A program made the position numbers and the translations under genes. Source: UBA3951 sp050952125 (lineage in GTDB: Bacteria > Bacillota > Sulfobacillia > Fermentithermobacillales > Fermentithermobacillaceae). From it: DNA of 64,000 bases. The notes under the pieces were generated by a model, which saw only the letters and a program-made list of their open reading frames with translations, was not told where the DNA came from and made no database searches. The DNA lies in contig JBMNKK010000003.1 of assembly GCA_050952125.1 (NCBI GenBank), positions 620,001-684,000 of the forward strand. Direction: 5' to 3'. Below are positions 10,058-18,362 of the stretch, piece by piece (position 1 is the first letter of the stretch; the number at the start of each line of letters is the position of its first letter).

Positions 10058-10987
10058 TCAGTTTCCCGCTGGATGCATCCCACCCCTACATTCGCTCAAA
10101 AACCCGCAGTACTCGTAGCACTCATCAGCCAAACCTGGATCCATTTGCTCCGCCACAATCCTCATCTTGTCGTCTCGCTCATCTATGAACCACTGCCTCA
10201 ACTCGTCATCTATAGCGTAAAGATCTCTTGTGATCGTAGGGACTTCACTTCTGGTATCAACGTAGACCGTACACCCGACGTCCACGGGAAACTCCCAGAG
10301 GCTCTCCATAACCAACGCGTACCCGGTCGCGCTCAATCTGTGGAAGTCGCGTTTCCGTCCAAACTTAGTGTCGAAAATCACCGTGCTACCAAGAGAGGCG
10401 GCATCGCAACTGACAAGGCTGCTCATCCCTAAGAAAGATCCGTCAAGTTTGTGCTCGCATGTAATTGGAAGCGCGGAGGCCACAAGCGAGTCAGCCGCGA
10501 TGTAGGGCTGTCTGGACAGAACGTCCTCGATGCGGGCAAGCATCCTGCCGGCCTCAAAACTGACTAGTCGATGTGCAGTGGCAACGATGTCGTGATCCGG
10601 CTCGGCTCCATTTCTTGACTCGAATCTCGGCACAAACCTTCGCAGCTCATTCCCGATCAACTGAATCCCCTGTGGCCCATGCGCATAGATGAGTCTTTTC
10701 GCTTCTTGAATGACCTGAGCGACCGCCGAGTGATATGCTGATCCGGCGCGAGCTGCTTTCCCGACGTCGGCAGTCATTCCTGCAACCCGCCTTAAGAACA
10801 GGTCCCTCGCCGAAGAACAGTACTTTCCAGCTACCTCGTATACCGCCAGCTTGACTGCATAAGGAGGATCAAGAGGAGGCTGATGCCAATTCCATCCCCG
10901 GAGTTCCTCAGCAACCCCTGTTTCACGTACTCTTGGAATAAGGTGCTTGAGGAGCCACTTAGTCTCCTCGCCCGAAAGGAAATACAT
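10058..10987 (-). CDS. csa1: Csa1 family Cas4-related protein
   Basis: 309 aa from the ATG at 10987, chosen because AGAGGTG precedes it. The N-terminus YFLSGEETKWLLKHLIPR, then ELRGWNWHQPPL and YAVKLAVYEVAGKYC, is characteristic of the Csa1 (AF1879) family found in subtype I-A loci. C-terminal cysteines in CYEYCGFLSEC resemble the Cas4 iron-sulfur cluster ligands. Csa1 works with Cas1, Cas2 and Cas4 in spacer acquisition, probably in prespacer end processing. It starts only 2 bp after the end of cas4. Confidence 0.88.
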   Translation of the reverse strand: MYFLSGEETKWLLKHLIPRVRETGVAEELRGWNWHQPPLDPPYAVKLAVYEVAGKYCSSARDLFLRRVAGMTADVGKAARAGSAYHSAVAQVIQEAKRLIYAHGPQGIQLIGNELRRFVPRFESRNGAEPDHDIVATAHRLVSFEAGRMLARIEDVLSRQPYIAADSLVASALPITCEHKLDGSFLGMSSLVSCDAASLGSTVIFDTKFGRKRDFHRLSATGYALVMESLWEFPVDVGCTVYVDTRSEVPTITRDLYAIDDELRQWFIDERDDKMRIVAEQMDPGLADECYEYCGFLSECRGGMHPAGN

Positions 10988-10989
10988 AC

Positions 10990-11586
10990 TCACACACCTC
11001 TGCAATAGTTCTTAAATTCGCAATCTCGACAACGGCTTTGGGATCTGGTCACGGGGGGCATCTTCTGGGCATTAACGATGTTTGTCATCGCCCCAAGCAC
11101 TCTTAGGACATGAGTTCTTGCCCCGGCGTGAATCGCCACCGGGAACACCCTTTTTGTGGGGATTACGTAAATGAAGCCCATTCTTACAGGACGCCCTAGG
11201 GATTTCTCAACCATCATTGCGTAGGCGACCAGCTGATACTTGTGGTGTAGTCCCATGCCTCCCGACGCGTTTTTGAACTCAACCGGAAAATGGCCGGCAG
11301 GGCTGACGATAAGCATATCCAAAACACCTGTGAGTCCCATACTCGAGCAGGTCAGTGGCATACCAAATACGCGCTCTCCCTCAGCCAACCTGTATTTGGC
11401 GAGAGTCCGCCGCTTCTCTAGTTCAGCGAAGTCCAAATGGGCTTCACGTCCTACCTCCATTTTGACTGTGCGCCGCCTGGGAACAGGAAGCACGTAGTTG
11501 AAGTAGATCACCCTGGGGCAATAGATGTACTGGCGGATATCAGAAACCCTGAACTGGAGCCTAGCAGGCGCATCGTTACTCCGCAT
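10990..11586 (-). CDS. cas4: CRISPR adaptation exonuclease Cas4
   Basis: 198 aa from the ATG at 11586, preceded by AAGGAGG; a further upstream start would run deep into cas2. RecB-like nuclease with four-cysteine Fe-S cluster: one Cys in IYCPRVIYF near residue 23 and three in CRDCEFKNYC near the C-terminus. The nuclease core is seen in GVLDMLI and VEFKNAS, the D...ExK pattern. Cas4 selects PAM-bearing prespacers and trims them before integration. It overlaps cas2 by 11 bp. Confidence 0.95.
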   Translation of the reverse strand: MRSNDAPARLQFRVSDIRQYIYCPRVIYFNYVLPVPRRRTVKMEVGREAHLDFAELEKRRTLAKYRLAEGERVFGMPLTCSSMGLTGVLDMLIVSPAGHFPVEFKNASGGMGLHHKYQLVAYAMMVEKSLGRPVRMGFIYVIPTKRVFPVAIHAGARTHVLRVLGAMTNIVNAQKMPPVTRSQSRCRDCEFKNYCRGV

Positions 11587-11899
11587 TTCGCCTCCTTGAC
11601 CTCCTCTGCTCTGCTTCTGAAGCGTTTTCATCAGCGGAACTCGTCGAGGCCTTCACGCGCAGTTCTTTTCTGAGGCGCAAATCCTTGTCACAAATGACGT
11701 ACATCTGAATATTGCCTTCGTTCTTGCCCAGCCTCTTGGCAAACTTGAGCATGAGTTCCTCACGACGATTTCTGTCAGTTGGTCCGAAAAACGCGCTCCA
11801 TTGGATGCGCGTCAAGCCATAGTCCTTACAGATTTCCGCGATCTTGTTGCGCACCTTGTCTTCAGGGATGTCGTAAATAACCAGAGTGCTGACCATCAT
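11576..11899 (-). CDS. cas2: CRISPR adaptation protein Cas2
   Basis: 107 aa from the ATG at 11899, which follows CAGGAGGGCTCAAGCG. The ferredoxin-like fold is signalled by STLVIYDIPEDKVRNKI, with the conserved Asp after the first strand, followed by GLTRIQWSAFFGP. Cas2 forms the core of the Cas1-Cas2 integrase. The C-terminal tail (SADENASEAEQRRSRRRNAE) is charged and longer than usual. It lies 47 bp after cas1 and overlaps cas4. Confidence 0.95.
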   Translation of the reverse strand: MMVSTLVIYDIPEDKVRNKIAEICKDYGLTRIQWSAFFGPTDRNRREELMLKFAKRLGKNEGNIQMYVICDKDLRLRKELRVKASTSSADENASEAEQRRSRRRNAE

Positions 11900-11946
11900 C
11901 GCTTGAGCCCTCCTGACTCCGGAACACGCTGTCCCGCATGTTGCTG

Positions 11947-12951
11947 TCACCAAGTGGAATGGAATGGCTTGTACTGACCCTGTCGCCTGACGTAACTGGC
12001 GACGCTTCGGGACTGGGCGAGGATTACCTGGCTAAGCCTCCACTTCTTGCCTTCGTAGCGCTCCGTTCCATCGAGCCTCTCGGTGACGGCTGCGGCAATA
12101 GTCCTCCTGGTATCCGTTGTCAAACCGCCCTCATCGTCAAACTCTGGTCGCCACCCGCGCACCATTAGGCTGACCACAGCCCGGTCTACGCTCGGGGCTC
12201 TGAACTCTTCCACAAGGTCAAGAACTAGGCTTGGTTTGCCGGGGCGATCGACATGGAGAAAACCACCAAAAGGCTCCAGACCCGCTAGTACTACAGAGCC
12301 CCAAACCTGGTTGTAGAGTATTCCGTAGCCGTAATTCAGGCAGGAATTGAAGGGATCGGTGGCACCACGGTGCTCCCTGCCGGAAAATTCCTCGCCGACA
12401 GCGATTTGACCAACTAATGGCCAGTAAATAGCGGCGGCTCGCCCCTCCAGATTCAAGAGAGTTGTACGTATTTCATCTACTTGGTTCCCCGTCACATCCT
12501 TAACAGCTGCTTTCAGCGATTCAATTGCCTTAGCTTTGTCCATCAACTCTTCGTAGGAGTCACTTTCGCGCCGGTGTTTGGCATAATACTTGATCAAGCA
12601 TGCTTGGTTGTTGATCTTACCTGCCACAAAACACTTAGCTAAGTGGACCCCCCGCTCATCGTCGTACGCTTTCAGTTGCTCTCTGCGCGTTATGACTGTG
12701 CCTGTGAGTTCAGGCGAGCTCACTACAGCATACGGTTTCCCTGCCGAAGTAAGAAAGTTGATCGGTATCCCGAACTCAGTGCACGCAGCAAGTGCATCAG
12801 CGGAGAGGCTAACCCCCATGGTAGAAATAGTCACTTGAGAAATATCCCTAAGGGGGTACTCTTCGATGACCTTTCCTTTCTCGAAGATAGCCAGTCTTTC
12901 TGACTTTTTGCCGAGGAACCGTCCGTACTCTGAGATGATTAGGTGTGACAT
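11947..12951 (-). CDS. cas1: CRISPR integrase Cas1
   Basis: 334 aa, full length for the family. Metal ligands are visible as Glu in LNLEGRAAAIYW (near residue 169) and His/Asp in GGFLHVDRPGKPSLVLDLVEEFR. Cas1 inserts new spacers at the leader end of the array. The ATG at 12951 follows GTGGAGTGAG. It is the first gene of the operon, with a good promoter 42-69 nt upstream. The adaptation genes leading and cas6 ending the operon is an unusual but intact order. Confidence 0.97.
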   Translation of the reverse strand: MSHLIISEYGRFLGKKSERLAIFEKGKVIEEYPLRDISQVTISTMGVSLSADALAACTEFGIPINFLTSAGKPYAVVSSPELTGTVITRREQLKAYDDERGVHLAKCFVAGKINNQACLIKYYAKHRRESDSYEELMDKAKAIESLKAAVKDVTGNQVDEIRTTLLNLEGRAAAIYWPLVGQIAVGEEFSGREHRGATDPFNSCLNYGYGILYNQVWGSVVLAGLEPFGGFLHVDRPGKPSLVLDLVEEFRAPSVDRAVVSLMVRGWRPEFDDEGGLTTDTRRTIAAAVTERLDGTERYEGKKWRLSQVILAQSRSVASYVRRQGQYKPFHSTW

Positions 12952-12992
12952 GCTGCTCTCACTCCACTATGTTGCTGATAGGATGGAGTCGC

Positions 12993-13020
12993 AGCATATA
13001 TCGACATAATTGCATTTCAA
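12993..13020 (-). promoter_or_regulatory. Likely sigma-A promoter of the cas operon
   Basis: On the minus strand TTGAAA (13020-13015) and TATGCT (12998-12993) are separated by 16 bp, placing the start of transcription about 35 nt before the cas1 ATG. Confidence 0.6.
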
Positions 13021-13148
13021 GTGAGGCGATTCAGCCATTTTGTTGTAACGACTGCCGAGTAAGTCCAGATAGCGGGAGAGATAGACAGAAAAAAGAGCAG
13101 GACCTATCCTAAGCCTGGGAAGGATAATAGATTCATGAGGATGATGGG

Positions 13149-13256
13149 TTGTACCGGGTCAGCGAGATCCGCGACGGCGACAAGGAAGCAGTTGCAGAGA
13201 TACTGACTGTCGCCTCTACCCTACCCCGGCATCCACAAACCAGTATCCATCCCTGA
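13149..13256 (+). pseudogene. Possible truncated gene start (GNAT-like N-terminus)
   Basis: A 35-codon reading frame begins at TTG after GAGGATGATGGG and reads LYRVSEIRDGDKEAVAEILT. That composition is like the first strand and helix of an acetyltransferase, then runs into the 3' end of the oppositely oriented Dph6-like gene and stops. It could be the remains of a gene cut where the CRISPR-cas block joined the chromosome, or a chance frame. Assignment is weak. Confidence 0.25.
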
Positions 13257-13944
13257 GCAACGGCCGGCCAAAGCGCAGACCGATGGGCCGCTTGAACATC
13301 GGCCCTCCTGTCACTACAGTATGAAACTCACCTGTCTCGCCGCAAGCATCGACGCCGAGTTCCGTGAGAAGTTCGACGGAGGCCTTGTCAAAAGGTCGGC
13401 CCAGCAGGTCTAGAGCACGGGAATCGCCGCCCAATCCATCCTTCATCGCCACAATGTAGGCTTCGAACCCGAGATCCAGGAACTCGCGTACAACATCCAG
13501 CCTATCCATCCCCCAAAGCGGGTGGTACGCTTCTACTCCTGCCTCGCGGCATACCCTGACGCACCAATCCCGGTGCTCATGGAGGTCAATGTCGCCGAAG
13601 ACCGCCGCAGCGATCCCCTTGGCGGCGAACTCGCCGGCTGCAAGCCGGAATGCATCTTCGTAGGTGCTCCACGATGCAGAGCGGACGACAAGCGGAATGC
13701 TCAGCGCGTCAGCCTGAGCGCGGATGACCCCTTGCCTCAACCCGTGAGATCGCGACCTCTCTCCGCTCTCAATCATCATGGTGAGGAGAACCGAAGGGCG
13801 GCCGCCTTCCTTGACGGCTCTGTACAAGGAGAGGCACGAGTCCTTTCCTCCGCTCCAAGAACAGAAGAACTGCCGGCCTGATATGCTGGCCGAGGCGCCA
13901 ATCGTATGACCGTACGCGGTTCGTGAAGATGCATCAAGAGTCAT
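13216..13944 (-). CDS. Dph6-like ATP pyrophosphatase (adenine nucleotide alpha hydrolase)
   Basis: 242 aa. The P-loop-like FCSWSGGKDS (residues about 26-35) of the PP-loop ATPase family and the later signature GEFHTVVTGGPMF match the Dph6/MJ0570 family. In eukaryotes Dph6 amidates diphthine on elongation factor 2. Bacteria lack diphthamide, so the bacterial substrate is unknown; an ATP-dependent amidation or thiolation of some substrate is likely. The start is ambiguous: ATG at 13944 or GTG at 13956, neither with a strong ribosome site, both inside the end of the upstream gene, suggesting translational coupling. Confidence 0.85.
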   Translation of the reverse strand: MTLDASSRTAYGHTIGASASISGRQFFCSWSGGKDSCLSLYRAVKEGGRPSVLLTMMIESGERSRSHGLRQGVIRAQADALSIPLVVRSASWSTYEDAFRLAAGEFAAKGIAAAVFGDIDLHEHRDWCVRVCREAGVEAYHPLWGMDRLDVVREFLDLGFEAYIVAMKDGLGGDSRALDLLGRPFDKASVELLTELGVDACGETGEFHTVVTGGPMFKRPIGLRFGRPLLRDGYWFVDAGVG

Positions 13945-14395
13945 GGTAAGCAGCACTCAATAGATCGTATGTAGCCTGCGAAATGTACCCGTAGTACGCC
14001 GTCTTCCCGTCTATGTTGACCGTTATCCTCCTGTCTGCGGCCACTTCGATATACATGAAGGTGTCCTGCGCTCCTTCGTCATACTCCAGAATCATCAGGT
14101 AGACCGGATAGCGCTCGAAAGGGTTGGCCGGTCTTGTTCCGTGCAGAGTGGCTGCACGTATCTCGTCAAACAGGCACGTTATCACTTCTTCAGAGTCGAT
14201 CCTCACATTCTTGAGGTGGGCGACGGTGTTGGGATTAAGGCTGTCTCTATCCTCAAGCAGCCGGACGTTCATCGCGATTGGAGTGTCAAGCGCCGACGCA
14301 TCCAAAACGCGAAGGTAGAGGACTAGCCTGGATAGAGCCACAGCACATACCAAGAGAACTACATAAAGCCCTACTCTCTTGAGGATTCGACTCAC
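13934..14395 (-). CDS. Small membrane-anchored protein of unknown function
   Basis: 153 aa from a GTG at 14395 that follows TTAGGAG at proper spacing. One N-terminal membrane segment (VGLYVVLLVCAVALSRLVLYL) is followed by an extracytoplasmic domain of about 115 residues with no recognised motif. It overlaps the start of the Dph6-like gene, so the two are probably cotranscribed. Confidence 0.7.
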   Translation of the reverse strand: MSRILKRVGLYVVLLVCAVALSRLVLYLRVLDASALDTPIAMNVRLLEDRDSLNPNTVAHLKNVRIDSEEVITCLFDEIRAATLHGTRPANPFERYPVYLMILEYDEGAQDTFMYIEVAADRRITVNIDGKTAYYGYISQATYDLLSAAYHDS

Positions 14396-14466
14396 AGCAC
14401 ACACTCCTAAGGAAGGTTGCACTCATTTTATCAGAACGAGGTGGATGCGGTGCGGCTGTAACACGC

Positions 14467-14502
14467 GAGGAGGCCCCGCGCCATTGGGGCGGGGACCTCC
14501 TC
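14467..14502. terminator. GC-rich hairpin between genes
   Basis: GAGGAGG-CCCCGC pairs with GCGGGG-CCTCCTC around a short loop. A TCTTTT tract follows on the plus strand, but the neighbouring genes are on the minus strand, where no T run follows. It probably marks the 3' end of the deacylase transcript. Confidence 0.45.
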
Positions 14503-14580
14503 TTTTCGTCAGAAGTGTCGCGGCGGCTCCCTCTCAGGACGCCAAGCCTGACAGCCTGAATCCGGGCGCCCCGGCACACC

Positions 14581-16264
14581 TCATTTCTTCGACAGTACCT
14601 TACCTGCTCTGACTCCCGTCACCTGTCCGTCCTTCACTGCGATCTGGCCGTTAACCAGAACGTGCTTTATGCCTTTGGGCGACTCGTGCGGACGGGCAAA
14701 GTCAGCAGGTGACTCGAAGTTCTCCCAATCCATCACTACCAGGTCCGCCCAAGCTCCAGGGCAGATAGCGCCTCGATCGTGTAGGCCGACGAACGTGGCG
14801 GGCTGCCAGGTCATCTTCTTGACCAGAGCCTCCAGGCTGATGGCGCCCAGTTCTTTTACGAAACGGACCAGCGCGCGTCCGGAGTTGCCGTATGCTCTCG
14901 GGTGCCCTCCGGTCCGGCCGTCAGATGTGGATGAGTCACTCGAGATCACCGAGTACGGAGACCCCAGTATGGTGAGAATGTCCTCTTCGCACATGGGACC
15001 CGCCCCCGTGCGAGTCTCGCCCTCATCCTCCAGGTAGAGCCTGCGCATGGCGTCCCAGTAGTCACCAAACCCGAGCCTCTTCGCCACTTCCTCGAAACTC
15101 AGCGTGAAGAACTCGGGATGCGAAGGAGAGTACGCTACGGCCTCCCAGAATCGAAGGTCCCTCGCGTTCCGCACTGCCGCCCCGTGAGGCAAGAGCGCTG
15201 CTTTGCGGGCATCGTTAACGCGCTTCTCCTCGTCAAAGGCCTCCTTCAGCCTCTTCTTCACTGCGGACCACTCGGCATCGTCTTTCAACGCGGCCAAGAT
15301 CGCCTCTCTGTCGTCGCCGGTTGATTGCCCCTGGTTGGCGGCTGCGAGCCCTCTGGCGAAACGTCCGGCAAGATTCGACGTGGCTGAAATGACCCAGGGG
15401 TAGAAGTCGCAGATGACGTCGAGTCCTTCATCCCTAGCCCTATCTATCATCCGCACGGTCTCAGACGGCTTGCCCCAGTTGCGCCTTCCCATCGCTTTGT
15501 GGTGGCTGATCGACGAGGCGACGCCCGTGCGGCGGACGTTCTCCAGAAGCTCCTCCACGCCTTCAATGAGCATGTCTTCCTCGCTGCGGACATGTGAGCA
15601 ATGTACTCCCCCGAAGGAAGCGACCACTGCTGCAGAGAGCCTCCACTTCGGCCGGAGCCGCGTTCCTCCCGGGTGCGTAGATTAGGCCGGTGGATATGCC
15701 GAACGCGCCCTGCTCCATGGCTGTACGCACGGCGTCCTCCATTGCCTTCATCTCTTCCGGTTCCGGGAAGTACCGCTCTCCTCCATTGCCTTCAGAACCC
15801 ATCACGAAGGTCCGCACGGCGCCGTGACCCACCAGCGGCACCATGTTGATCCCGGTACCGTTCCGGTTGACATGGTCTCTGAACCCGTCCAGGTCGGTCC
15901 ACTTCTCAGAGGAGCGGGCCGGGAACGCCGAAATCCCGCACATCCCGGTACACTCGGTGGTCACACCCTGCAGGAGCGAGCTTGTCGCGCCGGGGTTCGT
16001 TGGTATGGTCCTGTCCGAGTGCGTGTGGAGGTCAACGATGCCGGGCATTACGATGCACCCCGATGCATCGATAACCGTCGAAGCAGCCCACTCGTCCTGT
16101 GCTGCGGCGTTACCCGGCTTGCAGCGGCTCTCCAATACCGAGGAAGGCCCTGCGGTCTTCCTTATCGCGGCAACGCGGCCGTCTTTGACCGCGACATCGC
16201 CCCAGAACCAGGGGTTGCCTGTGCCGTCAACTATCTTGCCGCCCTCTATCAGGTAATCGAACAA
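14581..16264 (-). pseudogene. N-acyl-D-amino-acid deacylase, frameshifted
   Basis: Two reading frames together make one amidohydrolase of about 530 residues, the normal family size. The N-terminal part (15640-16264) has LIEGGKIVDGTGNPW and the metal site DLHTHSDR, then GLIYAPG. The C-terminal part (14581 to about 15640) has VVASFGGVHCSHVRSEE, GVASSISHHKAMG, HPRAYG and the closing GAICPGAWADLVVMD strand. The frame slips by one base at about 15631-15641, within AGAGAGCC on the plus strand. The family removes acyl groups from N-acyl-D-amino acids. Either the gene is inactivated or the base is a sequencing error. It lies 12 bp after a membrane-protein gene and may belong to the same operon. Confidence 0.85.
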
Positions 16265-16276
16265 GCGTCATCCCTC

Positions 16277-16876
16277 CTATTTGATGAGATGGATCCACTC
16301 CCCGAAAAGGTTCTGAAGAACACCGATGGAAAGCGAGATCCTGCCCATCACGCCGTTGCCGAACGCGGCTCCGAACGTCACCATGAGAATCCACCTTCCC
16401 AGGGTTGACGCGGTCGTGAGCGCCCGGTTTTTCGGAAAGGTGAAGAAGAAGAAGGACATGACGCACAGTGTGCCGAGGACAACAATCAGGTTCCCGACCG
16501 AAGTGAGGGGCATCATCGTGGCCTGTATCTGCTTTACGAACTGCTGCTCAACCGCGCCTCGAAGCGCTATGGCGGCCCCCATGCCTACAATGAACGCGAG
16601 GGGAATTCTTGCCGTCCACCTCATGGACTTTACAAATCTGCCGAACAACAGGACGCCCATGATCACGGGGATTACGAGGTACACTTTCCCCTCTTTCGTG
16701 ATAGGGTTCCAGGCTTTGCTCACGATGTTCGAGTAGCCCATGGCAATACCGTAGCCGGCGCCGAGGCCGACGAATATGTGCTCAACCGCCCTGAACAAGC
16801 GGTTTTCTTTCCAGAGGAACGAATACGCGGCTATGGTTAAGAGCGCAGATACCCAAACGCCAGCATCAGTACTCAT
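16277..16876 (-). CDS. Multi-pass membrane protein, uncharacterised cluster
   Basis: 199 aa with about five or six hydrophobic segments (for example VYLVIPVIMGVLLFGRFV and LIVVLGTLCVMSFFFFTF). It overlaps the upstream gene by 4 bp (ATGA), so the two are tightly coupled. No catalytic motif was seen. It is part of a four-gene set of membrane proteins that includes a DUF6754-like member; the joint function is not known to me. The N-terminus begins MSTDAGVWVSALLTIAAYSF. Confidence 0.75.
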   Translation of the reverse strand: MSTDAGVWVSALLTIAAYSFLWKENRLFRAVEHIFVGLGAGYGIAMGYSNIVSKAWNPITKEGKVYLVIPVIMGVLLFGRFVKSMRWTARIPLAFIVGMGAAIALRGAVEQQFVKQIQATMMPLTSVGNLIVVLGTLCVMSFFFFTFPKNRALTTASTLGRWILMVTFGAAFGNGVMGRISLSIGVLQNLFGEWIHLIK

Positions 16877-17724
16877 GACTGTGCCCCCTCTCCGCCGGAC
16901 TTCTTGCCGGACTTCTTCTGGATGAAGTAGGCCGCGTTGCCGAAGATAACAAACAGGATGAACAATAGGTGTCCGAGACTCTGCGCATCCATTGCGGCAA
17001 CCGCGGGACCAGGCTCATCCATGATGAGCTCGTACTCAGCGCCGCCGCGCATGCCTACCAAGAGCCCCTTTAGCTGGCCTGACTGGAAGAACGCCTCCTG
17101 TGCGGGGCCGAGCACCGTGATGACTCCGGCGATAATGGGGATCCCGAGAGGACCCGCCTGGCGGATCCATTCCGCAGTGTACGCGGTGGTGAAGTAGATG
17201 AGAGCTTCTACGTCCTTACCGCTCTGAAGCCCTTGGCAGATGGCAAGGGTGTTCGAGGGGGTCCCGTAGAAGTCGAGAGGACACGCCTTTAGGGGATCGC
17301 GGATGAACGCGCCCAGAGCCGTCTCTCCGCCTGCCAAATACCCAAGGTGGCAGTAATCCTCACCGTAGACCTTGCCTGCCCCTCCGTATATCCTCCTTAC
17401 GGTCTCTTCTCCGATCATTGAGCCCTCAGGCGAGAAGCAGATAACTATCACCTTTACGCCCTTCCGGAGCAAGTGCCTCGTGATTGAGTCGGCCTGAGAC
17501 TGGAGCTCCGCGATAGATCCCGGGGTATAGTTAAAGTCCAGGATAACTCGGTCTCCCGAAGATAACTTCTCGATCTCGTTGTAGACCGTTTTCGTATATT
17601 CGCTCACGGAAATCGGGAGGCCCATAGGCCTTACCAGCGGAACAAGGAGGACAATGCCCATGAGCAGATACAGGATGCGGCGGTCTACGTTACCTAGCCA
17701 TAACAATGCCTTCATTTGTCGCAC
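16873..17724 (-). CDS. Membrane-tethered protein with Rossmann-like domain, unknown
   Basis: 283 aa with membrane segments at both ends (residues about 17-36, ILYLLMGIVLLVPLVRPMGL, and 250-267, LLFILFVIFGNAAYFIQ). The central domain contains SSGDRVILDFNYTPGS, a glycine-rich alternating pattern and KVIVICFSPEGS, suggesting an alpha/beta fold. I cannot name the family. It lies between two membrane genes in the same operon. The C-terminal tail is lysine/glycine-rich. Confidence 0.75.
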   Translation of the reverse strand: MRQMKALLWLGNVDRRILYLLMGIVLLVPLVRPMGLPISVSEYTKTVYNEIEKLSSGDRVILDFNYTPGSIAELQSQADSITRHLLRKGVKVIVICFSPEGSMIGEETVRRIYGGAGKVYGEDYCHLGYLAGGETALGAFIRDPLKACPLDFYGTPSNTLAICQGLQSGKDVEALIYFTTAYTAEWIRQAGPLGIPIIAGVITVLGPAQEAFFQSGQLKGLLVGMRGGAEYELIMDEPGPAVAAMDAQSLGHLLFILFVIFGNAAYFIQKKSGKKSGGEGAQS

Positions 17725-17727
17725 CCC

Positions 17728-18346
17728 CTACTCATTTCCGCCGAGATAGCCGCGGTCAATTCCGAGAATAATGCGGACGCCTATGCCGACGGTTCCAACA
17801 GCAGCGCCCACCAAGACTCCGCGGCTCCCCGCGAGGTTCGGATACTGCATGATCCAGTCGGCAAGTGCCGGGAACTGGCGCCAGATAGCCTCTCCTATCG
17901 GGGCGCGGCCCAGCATCACTATGATCCCGGCCAAGAGAAGCGCGGTGGCCTCGAACGAGCGGGCTCTGAAAGTGCGGTAAGCCGCCGACAAGAGGTAGTA
18001 GGCCACCATCGAGTAGAACGCCGATCCTAGCGGCGTGATCATGTCTTCAAAGATGAACCGGAACGTCGCCGTATCCCGTCCGATGATGCCGGAGATGGCG
18101 GTGATGAACATGGCGCCTACGAGCAGTATGCTGTTATACCACTCGCCGCGGCGCTCCACGATCCTTCGGCCGTGGGTTCTGATGAGGCTCACGGCTGCGA
18201 GCCCGAGGGCAAAAGCAGCGATGATAACCCCCCAGTTCTGCATTTCCAGGCCCCAGGTCTTGAGTATCCCGATGTTGAAGAAGTATTCGGCGACCATTAG
18301 CGCGCCGGCCAATCCTGCGATGAAGTACCGGTAGCTCTCGTCTCAC
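17728..18346 (-). CDS. Multi-pass membrane protein, 5' end probably frameshifted
   Basis: About 205 aa, five or six membrane segments, unknown function. The intact frame begins only at an unsupported TTG (18312). Reading upstream in that frame gives a coding-like DESYRYFIAGLAGALMVAEY, closed by TGA, with no usable start codon. A GTG at 18346 with an ideal AGGAGG site seven bases upstream is one base out of frame. Insertion of one base near 18340 would join them. So either the annotated start is truncated by a real deletion or there is a base error. The gene sits between the DUF6754-like gene and the 283-aa gene. Confidence 0.65.
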
Positions 18347-18362
18347 TGTTCACCCTCCTCTT

